A stretch of 64,000 nt of DNA, from positions 11,221,501 through 11,285,500 of the forward strand of contig CM060990.1 of NCBI GenBank assembly GCA_030765065.1, written 5' to 3'. A program made the translations under genes and the position numbers. The stretch is from Deroplatys truncata. Lineage: Eukaryota > Arthropoda > Insecta > Mantodea > Mantidae. Shown here one piece after another: positions 49,292-59,409 of this stretch. The notes under the pieces were generated by a model. The model was not told the DNA's origin, made no database searches, and was given only the letters and a program-made list of their open reading frames with translations. Every line of letters begins with the position of its first letter. The stretch's first letter is position 1.

Positions 49292-50289
49292 TTATAAACT
49301 CAACGAATGTAACTCTAAATGAAGCTTTGAAAGGATAGCTGAATTATTTCTACAAACCTTAATAGGAAGAAAAGACAATTTACATGTCTTAAACTTGCCG
49401 GCTGGTACTACTCCATGATATACCATTTGAAACTTCCCAGGCATTTCCTCCAACTGTTGGCTTGTTAGGGTTGAATATCTTGTCGGGAGAAACACTTGCT
49501 TATTCTCTAAAAGTGCAACGACTCTAGCACCGTATCGAGTATCAATTTTTCTTAAGGATTTTATATTATAAGGCTCCTCTGGCTGAAGATCTTGCAGTCT
49601 TTGAACGGCTGGGTAAATGCTACCCTCAGCCAATGTGTTAAGTTGAGATGCCAAACTTTCTGCATTAGGAAGAGAAAAAAACATATTCTTTATTAGAGAA
49701 TGTGTTGCATAACAAAATTTCATTATTTGAAAGTTACAAACTTATTAACTTTTTTCTGAAAATGATAATATGTGTAAATATAATTGAGGTTCTGATTCAC
49801 TAATGAAGTTCATTAAGTACTGTATTTTTCAATTTAAATGTTTTAATATAATGTAGATATTTACTTTGTTAGAGCGAATGATTCGCGCAACAGACTTTTT
49901 GTAATATTCTAAAGCAAAAGCGTTAATAAGGTATTCAAATAATTGTATTTTCTCCAAAAAGGAATATAATTCACTCTGTGAAATCCTGTATTTATATATC
50001 TGGAATAATAATTACTCAACAAGGTGAATACTTAACTAAATTGTTCCCATTTTGAGAATTCGCGCAGTTAGCTATTAAATGTAGAATAAGCTTGCCTAAA
50101 ATGAATACTTAACTAAACTGTTCACATTTCAGAAAATTCGCTTGTCTAGCTATTAACTTTTAGAATACTCAGCTATTCGCATATAAATGCCATGCATTAA
50201 AAACAAGAACGCGAATATAAGTTAAATGTACAGAGTAATAATTTAACTTTTAAAGTAAATGATGTGTTGTGTTACAACTTACCAGACAT
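49292..50289 (-). CDS. 124-aa two-exon protein of unknown function (right arm)
   Basis: Exon 1 is 50,283-50,289 and exon 2 is 49,292-49,659, with the same GT-AG borders as the left copy. The predicted protein is identical to the left-arm one (MSESLASQLN..; IDTRYGARVVALLE; VFLPTRYSTL). A TATA box lies at 50,387-50,396. Identity of the protein, while nearby introns and flanks show scattered changes and length differences, is the best sign of coding function in the element. Confidence 0.7.
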
Positions 50290-50386
50290 GATGTTCGTTG
50301 AAATTTCACTTTGAATGAGAAAAGTTTGCAGAGACCTTAACTCGTTGATTTCAGCGGAGAAACTGTGAGAATTCCCGACGAAGCAG

Positions 50387-50396
50387 CCTTTTTATA
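50387..50396 (-). promoter_or_regulatory. TATA box of the 124-aa gene (right arm)
   Basis: TATAAAAAGG on the minus strand, mirror of 33,815-33,824, with the same initiator-like sequence downstream. Confidence 0.7.
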
Positions 50397-50799
50397 GTGT
50401 TCTTTTGCGATATAAAAATGTATGAGTGAAAGTTTAAGATATATAATACAACGATTTTGATTGGCTACTCCAAAAATTCGAGAAGGAGAGGGAAATGCTA
50501 GCCTCGCACAGGGGCATTTCGTAAGCACGTCTAAACCTGTTATGGGGGAAACCATCGCTCACGCCAGCGTTCCTTAAGGGGAATGCTTCTGCGTATGACG
50601 CTAGGAAATAAAAAATATATTTTATTTTTTACATTTACCGCTAAAAATTCATTGTTAATTATTGTTACATTACCAAATTAATCACAGAGCGAAAATAATG
50701 TATTGTTTCTGTAGATATAATTTTCATCGAACCAGCAACCTTTCGATTGTGAATAGACACGTTACAGATGTTTAAAAAACGTCTGATGCTATGTGATGG

Positions 50800-51360
50800 C
50801 TTTAGAATTCTATTCTCTATGCATTACCTCGGGAAAAACGAATAGCGAGTTACCGCTTGAGAAAAGTTAAAAGTATTTGAAAATTTAAACCAATATCAAA
50901 AAATCTGATGTGATACACTCACATGACTTTCTCTACTCTTGTACAAACTATTTTTACAAGCACTTATTCCCTATATGCTTCATGTTAATCGAGATATCGG
51001 GATGTCAATGTTATTGGTAATTTTCATATCGATACAAGGTGAATATGGTAGGTTTTAAGCGATAGTCAAATATTTTAACGCTGGTTGCTATGTGGTGCAT
51101 TCCATTCTCTTTGCATATCGAGGACATAAAACAAGAATAATGAATTTGAGAAAAAGTATAAGTATTGGAAAATTTTAAAGGGAATAACAAGCAATATCTC
51201 GAAAACGATTTACTCAACAACAAAAATGTATATGTTATAAATTATGTATTTTAACGCGATCTCCATTTTTTTGTGTAGTAAAATTTTGTCTATCTCTTAT
51301 GGTTTATCAATTTTTGCAAAAGTCGTTCAGAATGAAGAATACTTTTGGAGACATTCCCAG
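50800..51360 (+). repeat. Family R copies inside the right arm
   Basis: TCACATGACTTTCTCTAC, CATGTTAATCGAGATAT, ATATCTCGAAAACG and CAGAATGAAGAATAC occur in family order, with a second partial unit at 50,770-50,900. It ends against the last GLYFG exon near 51,365. Confidence 0.6.
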
Positions 51361-52252
51361 AAAAACCCGCCTCCGAAATAAAGTCCACTTCCTGAAAATA
51401 ATAACAATATTAATAATAATATAGAATGTGTAAAAGAACTTCGTAAAATATTGAAAAAATTCTTACCGTTCGGTGCTTGCTGCATGTATGGGGCAGGGCC
51501 CCCATCCCTATTGATTTGGTGCCAGGTAGGTCTGGAAGCCTGGGGGGTCGCGGTGCAGCGGTCGCGAAGCCTACTGGTGCAACGGTCGCGAAGCCTGATG
51601 GTACCGGTGCAGCGCTCGCATGTTGACCGATACCGCCTCCGAAATAAAGTCCATTTCCGGGAAAAAATAAATAATAATAATAGTATAGCATGTTTAAGTA
51701 TAGAGTTCTAAAGAATCTACACTCTATACGTGAAAAAAAATACATGTTTTAAACACCTACGTTAAAAATACATTGCATTCTGGGAGATCGATAGAGTTAT
51801 GTGACTGCATATGGGTGAGAAACTCCCCTTAAATATATCCTTTTCTCCTTATACAATCCAGAACTCTATGCTGTCGGAGGTAGGCCTTGTGTGCTAGAAT
51901 CGCCAATGTATGTCTACTATCACGTAATTTTTAGTTACAACTGCTCAAACAACCGTCTGTAAATTCTTACCGTACGATTGTTGCTGTATGTACGGGGCAG
52001 AGCCGCCTCCATGATGATTTGGTACCAGGAAGGTTTGGAAGCCTGGCGGTGCCTGTGCAGCGGTCGATGTATGGTCGATACCAAAATAAAGTCCACTTCC
52101 TGGAAATAATAATACAAATAATAATAATAATAATATGAACAAGAAGTTAATATGAATTGTTACATTACTTATTTAAAAACTCTGAAGAATGCTTACCATT
52201 CGGGTGTTCGGGTGTCTGAATCATTACGGTATTTGATGAGCGATCCTGCAGC
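51330..52252 (-). CDS. Gene of repeated phase-1 exons with GLYFG motif (right arm)
   Basis: This is the mirror of 31,972-32,884. The exon blocks are 52,197-52,252, 51,971-52,099, 51,467-51,657 and one ending at 51,391. The phase-1 joins, the G[SN]GLYFG starts and the PPGFQTFLVPN-type segment are recognisable. As in the left arm not every exon or border looks intact, so expression of the full product from either arm is uncertain. Confidence 0.45.
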
Positions 52253-52559
52253 CTGCGGCCCAGAAAATTCGAGATATACAATTCATTTCTCATTACAATA
52301 TCTTAAACATTTAATATTTTATTCAATATCGTTAGATTACTTGAAATGAATTTTTTGTGTGTGTGTATTAAGTTTATATTAACATGCTGGAATATTCGAA
52401 AAATATCTCTCGAATGGATGGGGTATTTAAAATCGTACTCGTCCTATGTTTACTAAGCCCAATCTTTTTAAAAATGGAATAAATTAAGAGTAACGAGGAT
52501 TGTTTAGGCAAGGCTCCATATTTCATTATTTAGAATTAAACAAATGCTATTAGTCGTAA

Positions 52560-54660
52560 TAATCATACACATACGACAGCAAGCAAATGCGCGAGTCAAT
52601 TCATATACAATTAATTAATAAAAAAATATTTAATTGTTTTCATCGATTAGCGAGAGCCTTATTTATTTTAATAACGTATGTAATATCTATCATTCTGAAT
52701 ACTTTTTATTCTTCATATTACTCTCGCCAAATCATATTTCTTTGTTTAACATTCCGAAAAAAAATCAGTTTAATTTTTTGATATCATGTTTGCATTTCTT
52801 GTACGCGAGTATTTAAATAATGACAAAGATACAATCGAATGTTTAAGTACAGAATCTATACAGTATACGTTTAATTGAAAACTTAATAATTAATATTCTT
52901 CATGTAGAATTATATTAATTATCGGGAAAACATTTTTTGTGGTAAGCTTAAAACATGTCTATACTTGGTTTCCCCCTGTCTATGATGGAATTTCTGCACA
53001 GGGGAAGCTATTAAGAAAATCTTTTGTGTCGCTAATAGTTATTTACCCCGAGGGTCTGTGGTTTTTCAGAGCACTTAGCCTGCTTAATGAACTGGAAACA
53101 CCCTTCATTGTTCACTAAGAGCTCTATACAAGACCTTGGTTTTAACTTCGTCTGAAGAAAATTAATGATGCGGAAGGGACTGTCGCCTGCTAATGTGTCT
53201 ACACACGCATTCTTCAGGGGTGTACACCATATTTCTTTCAAGCAGTGTACGCAAGTGAATAATTCGTTGAATTTCTCAAAGTTCGCTACGTCTTTAGAAA
53301 CAACATTTAAAACGAATATAAAATTTATATTTGAAGTCTTCTTGCGTGTTACTTACAGGTACGCCTGTTTTGAATTGTAATTATTACTTTTCTCGTGTGA
53401 GAAGAGACATAGAGGGCTTTTATTTTTAACATCAGGTGAAGCATACTCCCATGTGCTGGATACCCCTAGCCATTAAGAGCAGGTACTGAGGGAAAACCCA
53501 AGCGTCCTGGTTTAACCGCTTCTCATGATGGACGGGGCATTGCTGTCACATTGCGTCTTGTTTTTTCGTAAAGGGTTCTCGTGTTAACGTCTCATACAAG
53601 CTATTTGCAATTTCGCTTTAAGTTGCTTTTTAATTCATCTAAGCAATGTAATATTTTTTATAAACCCTCCAGTCAAAAGAAGAATTAAACACACGTTATT
53701 AGCCGTAATAGTTATATACGCGTAATAATCGCGCATATACGATAACGAACAGTTGCGCTCGAGTCAATTACATTAATCAATCAAAAAAAACTTAATTGTT
53801 TTTAATCGATAGACTGCGTCGTTTCATTAGAAGTGAGATATTCATGGTAGATGAATAATTGGGTGAGATATCTCTAGGAGCGCGAGTCAATTACATTAAT
53901 TAATAAAAATATTTAATTGTATTCATCGATCAGCGAGAGTCTTATTTATTTTTTATTTATTTCATAATCAATTCCTCCAAGGCCAACATGAACGCCCCTT
54001 GCATGTTAATTCCCCTTTATTTTTTTTCCGGAATCATATTTCGCAGAATTATATAGACTTAAGATGGCCGTCTTGCGCCCATAATGAGTTTAAATATGGT
54101 GAATTCACAACTTTCGGGTATGACCACCAGGGGCGCTGTGTGGGAACACTCGCTGGAGTTTCACTCATATTACCACTTGGCGCGCTAGTGTAGGTAGCGA
54201 ACTGAAGCGTGAGTGGAGGGGGTGCGCTAGTCGACTTGTCCCTTGAAAGCACCATGAGCCAGTCATTCCAGTGAAACGTCTCGCAGCGGAAGGTTGCGGT
54301 CGGTGTTCCACCGCAATTATCACGCGATAACGAGTGTTACGTCAAGTCTGTCCTTTCATCTAAGTGTTGTAATATTCTTATAAATCCAAAATATATTTTC
54401 CCTCAAAAGTAGAATAAAATAAATGTTATTACTCGTAATAATTATACACATGCTACCACACATATACGATAACGAACAGTTGCGCGCGAGTCAATTAATC
54501 ATTCAAAAATACTTAATTGTTTTCATCGACAGACTAGCCTTGTTTCATTAGACGTGTAATTTATTGACAATAGTAGGTTATAAATAACGGTTTAGGGACA
54601 GGTGTGCGCGATTCAATCAAAAATACTTAATTGCTCGAAGAATAGCGTTTAATTGCATTA
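52560..54660. repeat. Dispersed ~60-bp repeats in the right arm
   Basis: Mirror copies lie near 52,590, 53,760, 53,885, 54,485 and 54,600, with the CAGTTGCGCGCGAGTCAA core and AATACTTAATTGTTTTCATC on this strand. Confidence 0.7.
53032..53352 (-). CDS. Possible exon of an unknown Cys-rich protein (right arm)
   Basis: Mirror of 30,866-31,186. The frame with FTCVHC and WCTPLKNAC stays open. Residue changes against the left copy include Thr to Ala and Val to Glu. The opposite strand is open too (53,165-53,380), so the strand of any real coding is unsure. Confidence 0.25.
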   Translation of the reverse strand, partial: VTRKKTSNINFIFVLNVVSKDVANFEKFNELFTCVHCLKEIWCTPLKNACVDTLAGDSPFRIINFLQTKLKPRSCIELLVNNEGCFQFIKQAKCSEKPQTLGVNNY

Positions 54661-54949
54661 GTAGTAATATGATGTGCATTCTTATTTTTTTTCAATAACA
54701 CACATTACCTAATTGATTGACACAATTATGTACTCAAACGATTTGCCGATGTGCGGCAGGCATCGAGAATCGCATTCCCACACCGCCAACGTCACGCACC
54801 GAGAAACCTCACATATAACCCCTCACCCCGAGCGGCACATCCCCTACCCCAAGCCAATCACACGGCAGGGATTTAGACAAGTCACAATGAGGGGCGGGAA
54901 TGTAGTCACCGTATAGGAACAATACACACACTCCCATCTATCCACAGGG

Positions 54950-55190
54950 AACCAACCAGAACACAAAGGGGAGGGAGGACACGCGTATGGGGGAGGGAGG
55001 TGGGCGGGGACACCGGCACGTGACCAGACCACAGGGGGGAGGGGGGAGGACCTGCCGGCACAGACACTGTCGGCATTAGATCAGCACACAAAGGGAAGGG
55101 GGCGGGGCTAGCGCCACGCGACCAGGCCGGCGTGTGAGAACACAAAGGGAGGGGGCGGTGCTAGCGGCATAGATCAAAGAACCTTATCAG
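54950..55190. repeat. Subterminal GC-rich repeats (right)
   Basis: Mirror of 29,040-29,290 with GGGGGCGGGG boxes near 55,010, 55,100 and 55,152. Confidence 0.6.
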
Positions 55191-55235
55191 ATGGCGGCAA
55201 ATCCTTTGTTTCCGTATCGGCATTCTTATCCTACT

Positions 55236-55241
55236 AATATG
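55236..55241 (+). other. Target-site duplication AATATG (right)
   Basis: It directly follows the element end ..CATTCTTATCCTACT and repeats 28,984-28,989. Confidence 0.85.
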
Positions 55242-55565
55242 TATATGCTACTTTAATCAAAATCTTAGAGCCATTTTCAGAGGATCAAAAATTTCGAAAA
55301 AGTGTTGCATGTAAAGGGTATTTTGGGGTGGAGATATTCTTGGAAATCTTCGTGTCGCATCTTTGTAAGGTAGTGAACCTAAATACCAAGTTTTTGAGTT
55401 ATGCTGTTCACAGACACACACACACACACACACACAGACAGACACACTCACAGGTCTTTTTAAAAAAAATCTTGGATTCAGTGGCCTCAAAATATGCATT
55501 TCCGTAGAAATCTCGAAATCGAACTTTTGGGTGGAATGCAACCCCTTCTCTACCTACTAGAGATG
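55236..55565 (+). repeat. Dispersed repeat family R, copy 3, right half
   Basis: It continues the R order where 28,989 stops: TTTAATCAAAATCTTAGAGCC, AAAAATTTCGAAAAAG, an (AC)n tract, then CTCAAAATATGCATTTCC and CCTTCTCTACCTACTAG. The equivalent unbroken junctions are at about 11,898 and 18,130. Confidence 0.85.
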
Positions 55566-55594
55566 TACTCGAACGTGGTACAGAGATTAATTAA

Positions 55595-56130
55595 TTGAAT
55601 CATCTTGTTTTCATTTAATACTAGGCCATTAGTATTACACCATTATAAAGCGGTTCTAAGGGTGGTTTCACATCTCTAACTAATCTATCGGTATTATTAT
55701 TAGTCATGAGATAAGTTGGTGTGATCCGCACATATAATAGTTTTCATAAGTGTATTATTCGCTAAATCGTTAATAGGAATAATAAATAAAAGAGGTCACA
55801 GTTCGAAGCCTTGAGGAAAATCGCCTTTTTCTGTATTCATAAATGATATTTTATTATTAACATGAACCACTGTTTACAGTTATATAAATAAGATATAAAT
55901 GATGCAATTGTTTACCACAAATACCACAAAAATTCAATGTATCATTCAAGACCATGATTGGTACAATCAAACGCTTTGCTTAAGGCATAAAATATTCAAT
56001 AAACATAATCACCAATATGAAATTCTGTAGTAACTCCTCATATAATTTCCATTGAACGTATTGTAGACTTACCGTTACGGAAACCACATTGAATGTTAGA
56101 TAAAAGAATAAAATGCTCAAAATATTCTTA
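55595..56130 (-). pseudogene. Old LINE reverse-transcriptase relic
   Basis: Minus-strand pieces in changing frames read SNIQCGFRNGKSTIRSMEI (fingers region), SKAFDCTNH (the DFSKAFD region with its first catalytic Asp), FPQGFEL..LLFIIPINDL (the QGS..GPLLF region), CADHTNLSHD (the ADDTNL active site with one Asp lost to His) and NGLVLNENK. The order is that of jockey/CR1-type non-LTR reverse transcriptases. Many stops and frameshifts show great age. Neither end of the element is recognised. Confidence 0.75.
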
Positions 56131-56990
56131 AAGCCTGCTATACCAGGTAAGTTTGCAGTTTTATGCAATCCGTAGTCTACATTCCAACACAGAAACATGG
56201 GCTCCTATGGTAGGATCTACCCAAAGCGTGTAACATAGATATCTTTGTTTGCACACTTAATGGAATTACTAATAGTATAGCCTATGTTATAGCATCGCCT
56301 TTCAATACATTCGTAATTAGACAGCTGACGTTTACACAACTGAAAATGTATACTGGGACCAGTAAATACCACCTATTATGTTAAATTGACTATGCATGTT
56401 TCTAGATAGTTCAGATGGAATGAGTTGAAAATTACAAATCCAGTTTAGTGCGGAAGTTTTAATAGTTTAGTTTCACGATTTTGGTTCTTTGATCCAGCGC
56501 ATATTAACGTAATTTTTATATCACCATCTCGTATTTACTTTAATGAGAATAAAAAAAACACAACATGTACAAGGCCTAGACCTGAAGCGTGTTACACGTG
56601 ATTAGCGCATAGCATACAGTTAGAATTCCGCTCAGCTCCTTGGATGTTGATTGGGTAATATACACTCGCGACTTTTCATGTATATTGTAGCCTTTTAAGA
56701 CAGCTTTAATCCTTTTTGGTCGCTTTAGCGTTATAGTTTAAATGACATGAGCTGTTATGAATGTTATTTGAGATATACAGACGTGGTTTACGCCAAAATT
56801 CAATTAAACCGTTATTTAATAATCTGTGTGCCTTGATGGTACAACGTCCATTCTGAATATAGGCGTAACTCTAACTTGTCATAGCCTATCTCGTCTCTAG
56901 TTACAAAATTCCGCCATTTTCTTCAGAGCTAAGTTTGATAGAAGTAAGATATGTTAGATCCATATCATCAGAGGCGTTTACTGAATTGCG
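56131..56990. other. No gene seen
   Basis: AT-rich stretch without recognised features. Confidence 0.4.
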
Positions 56991-56994
56991 TGGC

Positions 56995-58590
56995 TATGTA
57001 CAGGGTGAGTAGGGTATACAGAGGGATTCTGGCGCAGTTTTGCGTTTGTATGGGAAAGGATAGGGAAAACGAGGGTGGATGCGGAGGAAAATGCGTTTAT
57101 ATGGGGAAGATTGAGACTACGAGGATCGAAGCTAGCCTAGATAGAGGTTGAAGGAGTAGGGATGTGCTTTATATGAGAGATACGGGGAAAACGAGGAGAA
57201 GTGTTAGACTAGACAAAGTTTGAGAAGTGGAATAGCTGTTTATATCGGAAAGATAGGGAAAACGTGAACAGATAATAGGCTAGACAGATGCTGAAGCAGA
57301 GGGAATACGGATACATATACAGGAGAGATAGAGGATACGTGGAGAGGTACTAGACTATTCAGGACTTGAAGGGTAGAGTAGGGCTTTTTATATGAAGATA
57401 CGAGGAAAACAAAGGTATATGCTAGGTTGAGAGAACCTTCAAGGAGCAAAAATGAGTTTAATGGAGAAAATAGGGGAAACGAGGAAAATTCCGAGGTAGA
57501 GCAGGGACTCCAGGAGGGAGAGATATGCTTTATACGACAGAGATAGGCCATACGAGGAAAGGTGCTAGTGTAGACAGAGGTTAAGGAGTAGGGTATACGC
57601 TTATATGAGGAATGTATGGAAAACGGAGACAGACGGTATTATAGACAGAAGCTGTGCCACTTTTGCGTTTATGTGGGAAAGGATAGGGAAAACGAGGGTA
57701 GATACGACGGTTCAAGGAGGAAAATGCGTTTATAGGGGAGAGATAGGGAATACCAGGGCTGATGCTAGGCTAGTCAGATGCTAAAGGAGGGCAGGGGATA
57801 CGCTTTATACGAGAGATAGGGAATACAAGGAAATATGCTATACTAAACAGGACTTGAAGGGTAGAATATGGCGTTTTATGTGGGGGAGATAGCGAACCGA
57901 GGAGAGGTATTAGGCTAGGAGGTTTGAATGATAGAGTAGACGTTTATATGCGAGAAATAGGGAATACTAGGGTCGATGCTAGGCTAGACAGGGCTGAAGT
58001 AGGGGAATGCGACTTACATGAGAGAGGTAGGGGAATATGAGGAGAAGTGCTAGGCTAGACAGGGTTTGAGCTGTGGAGTATGACTTTTATAGGAAAGATA
58101 GGGAAAACGTGAACAGATAATAGGCTAGGCAGATGCTGAAGGACGGGAATATAGGCTTATACGGGAGAGATAGGGAATACGAGAAGGGCTAGACGAGACA
58201 GATGCTGACGGAGGAGGGGATACGCTTTATACGGAAGAGATAGGGAATACGAGGAGAGGTACTAGACCATACAGGACTTGAAGGGTAGAATATAGCGTTT
58301 TTATATGGGAGAGCTAGCAAACCGAGGAGAGGTATTACATAGAAAGGTTTGAATGACAGAGTATGCGTTTATATGGAGAGACGAGGAAAACGAAGGAGGT
58401 GCTAGATTGAGAGAGTCTTCAAGGAGGAAAATGCATTTATATGAGAGCGGTAGGGAATACGCGGAGAGGTGCTAGTCTAGAGAGGTTGGAGGAGTAGAGT
58501 ATACGTTTATATGGGAGAAATATGGAAAACGAGAGTGGTACAAGGATAGACAGGGGTTAAAAAGGCGGAGGAATGTAGATTTATACGGTA
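56995..58590. repeat. Degenerate ~70-bp purine-rich minisatellite, ~22 copies
   Basis: The consensus pieces GTTTATATGGGAGAGATAGG, GAATACGAGGAGAGGTGCTA and GGCTAGACAGAGGTTGAAGG recur, with the GCTAGGCTAGACAG part near 57,130, 57,270, 57,767, 57,980, 58,049, 58,122, 58,190, 58,471 and more, about 68-75 bp apart. Some longer-range similarity (57,835-57,920 with 58,260-58,345) hints at higher-order copying. The purine bias is strong on the plus strand. Confidence 0.88.
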
Positions 58591-58810
58591 ATATAGAGAG
58601 TAATTAGATTATAAAACATTTCTCATCCAACGTTACAACACTTTTATATACTTTTTTCTAAACCTTACAAACTTTTTTATATGTTAAACAGTAGTGCCCG
58701 AGACAGAGAGGGACAAACTGTATATCGGTTTGCAGTGAAGTATACGTAATAACATATTCCCACCTTGTATGTTCTGGATCTTCTGATTGTCTATTCATTC
58801 CTATCATCAT
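58591..58810. other. No gene seen
   Basis: Spacer between two tandem-repeat regions. Confidence 0.3.
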
Positions 58811-58813
58811 CTA

Positions 58814-58990
58814 ACGTAGCCACGTAACAAGACGTAACACAACGTAACATAACAGCATGACAAGACGTCATACTAAGTAACATAAGCACGTAACCACGCA
58901 ACATCACGTAACCAGAAACATCACACGACGTAACAACACGTAGCAACTATGTAACCACGTAACAAAACGTAAGAACAACACGCAACCAGC
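58814..58990. repeat. ACGTAAC-rich short repeat
   Basis: ACGTAAC or close variants occur over ten times in about 175 bp, spaced irregularly by 8-18 bp (for example CACGTAACAAGACGTAACAC). Confidence 0.75.
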
Positions 58991-59409
58991 CCATTGCTAA
59001 GGTAATCTAAGCTAATCCATCCTTCATAACTTAGACAATAAGTACAAGAGCCTAGCCTAGATTAACCTGACCAATCCCAAACGTTCATCTCATCATCTAT
59101 TCCACTCAGTCATCGTCTAACCTAATCTGGCTAACCAGAGATAACCTCAACTTTCTTTTAGGGAAATTACAATATTTTATTCGGGTTTTATTATTCGAGA
59201 GTTTTAATTGAAAAGTTTACGCCAACATACCTCTATTTTAGTTCGTTGTAGGTGTCTCTCCCCTTTTTATCTAGGCTTGAGACTAGCACTAGGATTGCTC
59301 CTAATGGCAGGTTTACCACCTTCCCTTCCATCTTCTTCTTTCTTCATAGCTCGTCAGCTAGCTGCATATACAGCACACGGATAACCTTCATATTTTTAAG
59401 ATTGTAGAC
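58991..59409. other. No gene seen
   Basis: Short stretch downstream of the PolB fossil. No further Polinton-type gene is recognised. Confidence 0.35.

Larger units (their letters stand above)
28990..55235. mobile_element. Giant palindromic element, ~26.2 kb, with 7.8-kb inverted repeats
   Basis: The termini are AGTAGAATAAGAATGCC (left) and, in reverse complement, AGTAGGATAAGAATGCC (right). They are flanked by AATATG on both sides and sit inside a copy of repeat family R. The arms (28,990-36,790 and 47,430-55,235) are inverted copies of each other, with only scattered differences, and each holds the same three short genes. Between them is a one-direction 21-bp array. No transposase, integrase, polymerase, ATPase or capsid gene is recognised, so it looks non-autonomous or driven by an unknown protein. 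A 6-bp duplication and AG-starting termini are known for Polintons/Mavericks, and other 6-bp classes (IS3EU, Dada) are alternatives. The structure looks whole, although some of the carried genes are decayed in one arm or the other. Confidence 0.85.
47430..55235 (-). repeat. Right inverted terminal repeat (arm) of the giant element
   Basis: This is the reverse copy of 28,990-36,790 with the same order of genes and repeats. The inner end CAGGTTGTTACGCAGC (47,439-47,454) mirrors 36,753-36,768. The outer end reaches 55,235 before AATATG. Confidence 0.95.

Noticed and set aside
52152-52349. 65-residue frame MNCYITYLKTLK.. in both arms
   Set aside because: It lies antisense across the first exon-like block of the GLYFG gene. 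The splice borders support the other strand.
28990-55235. The palindrome as an assembly artefact (a read joined to its own reverse complement)
   Set aside because: The arms differ at many bases, the array is not mirrored, and the flanks show a proper 6-bp duplication inside one interrupted repeat copy. Long reads could still test this.
57240-57551. 103-residue minus frame in the 70-bp minisatellite
   Set aside because: It is composed of repeat units and is not kept open along the array.
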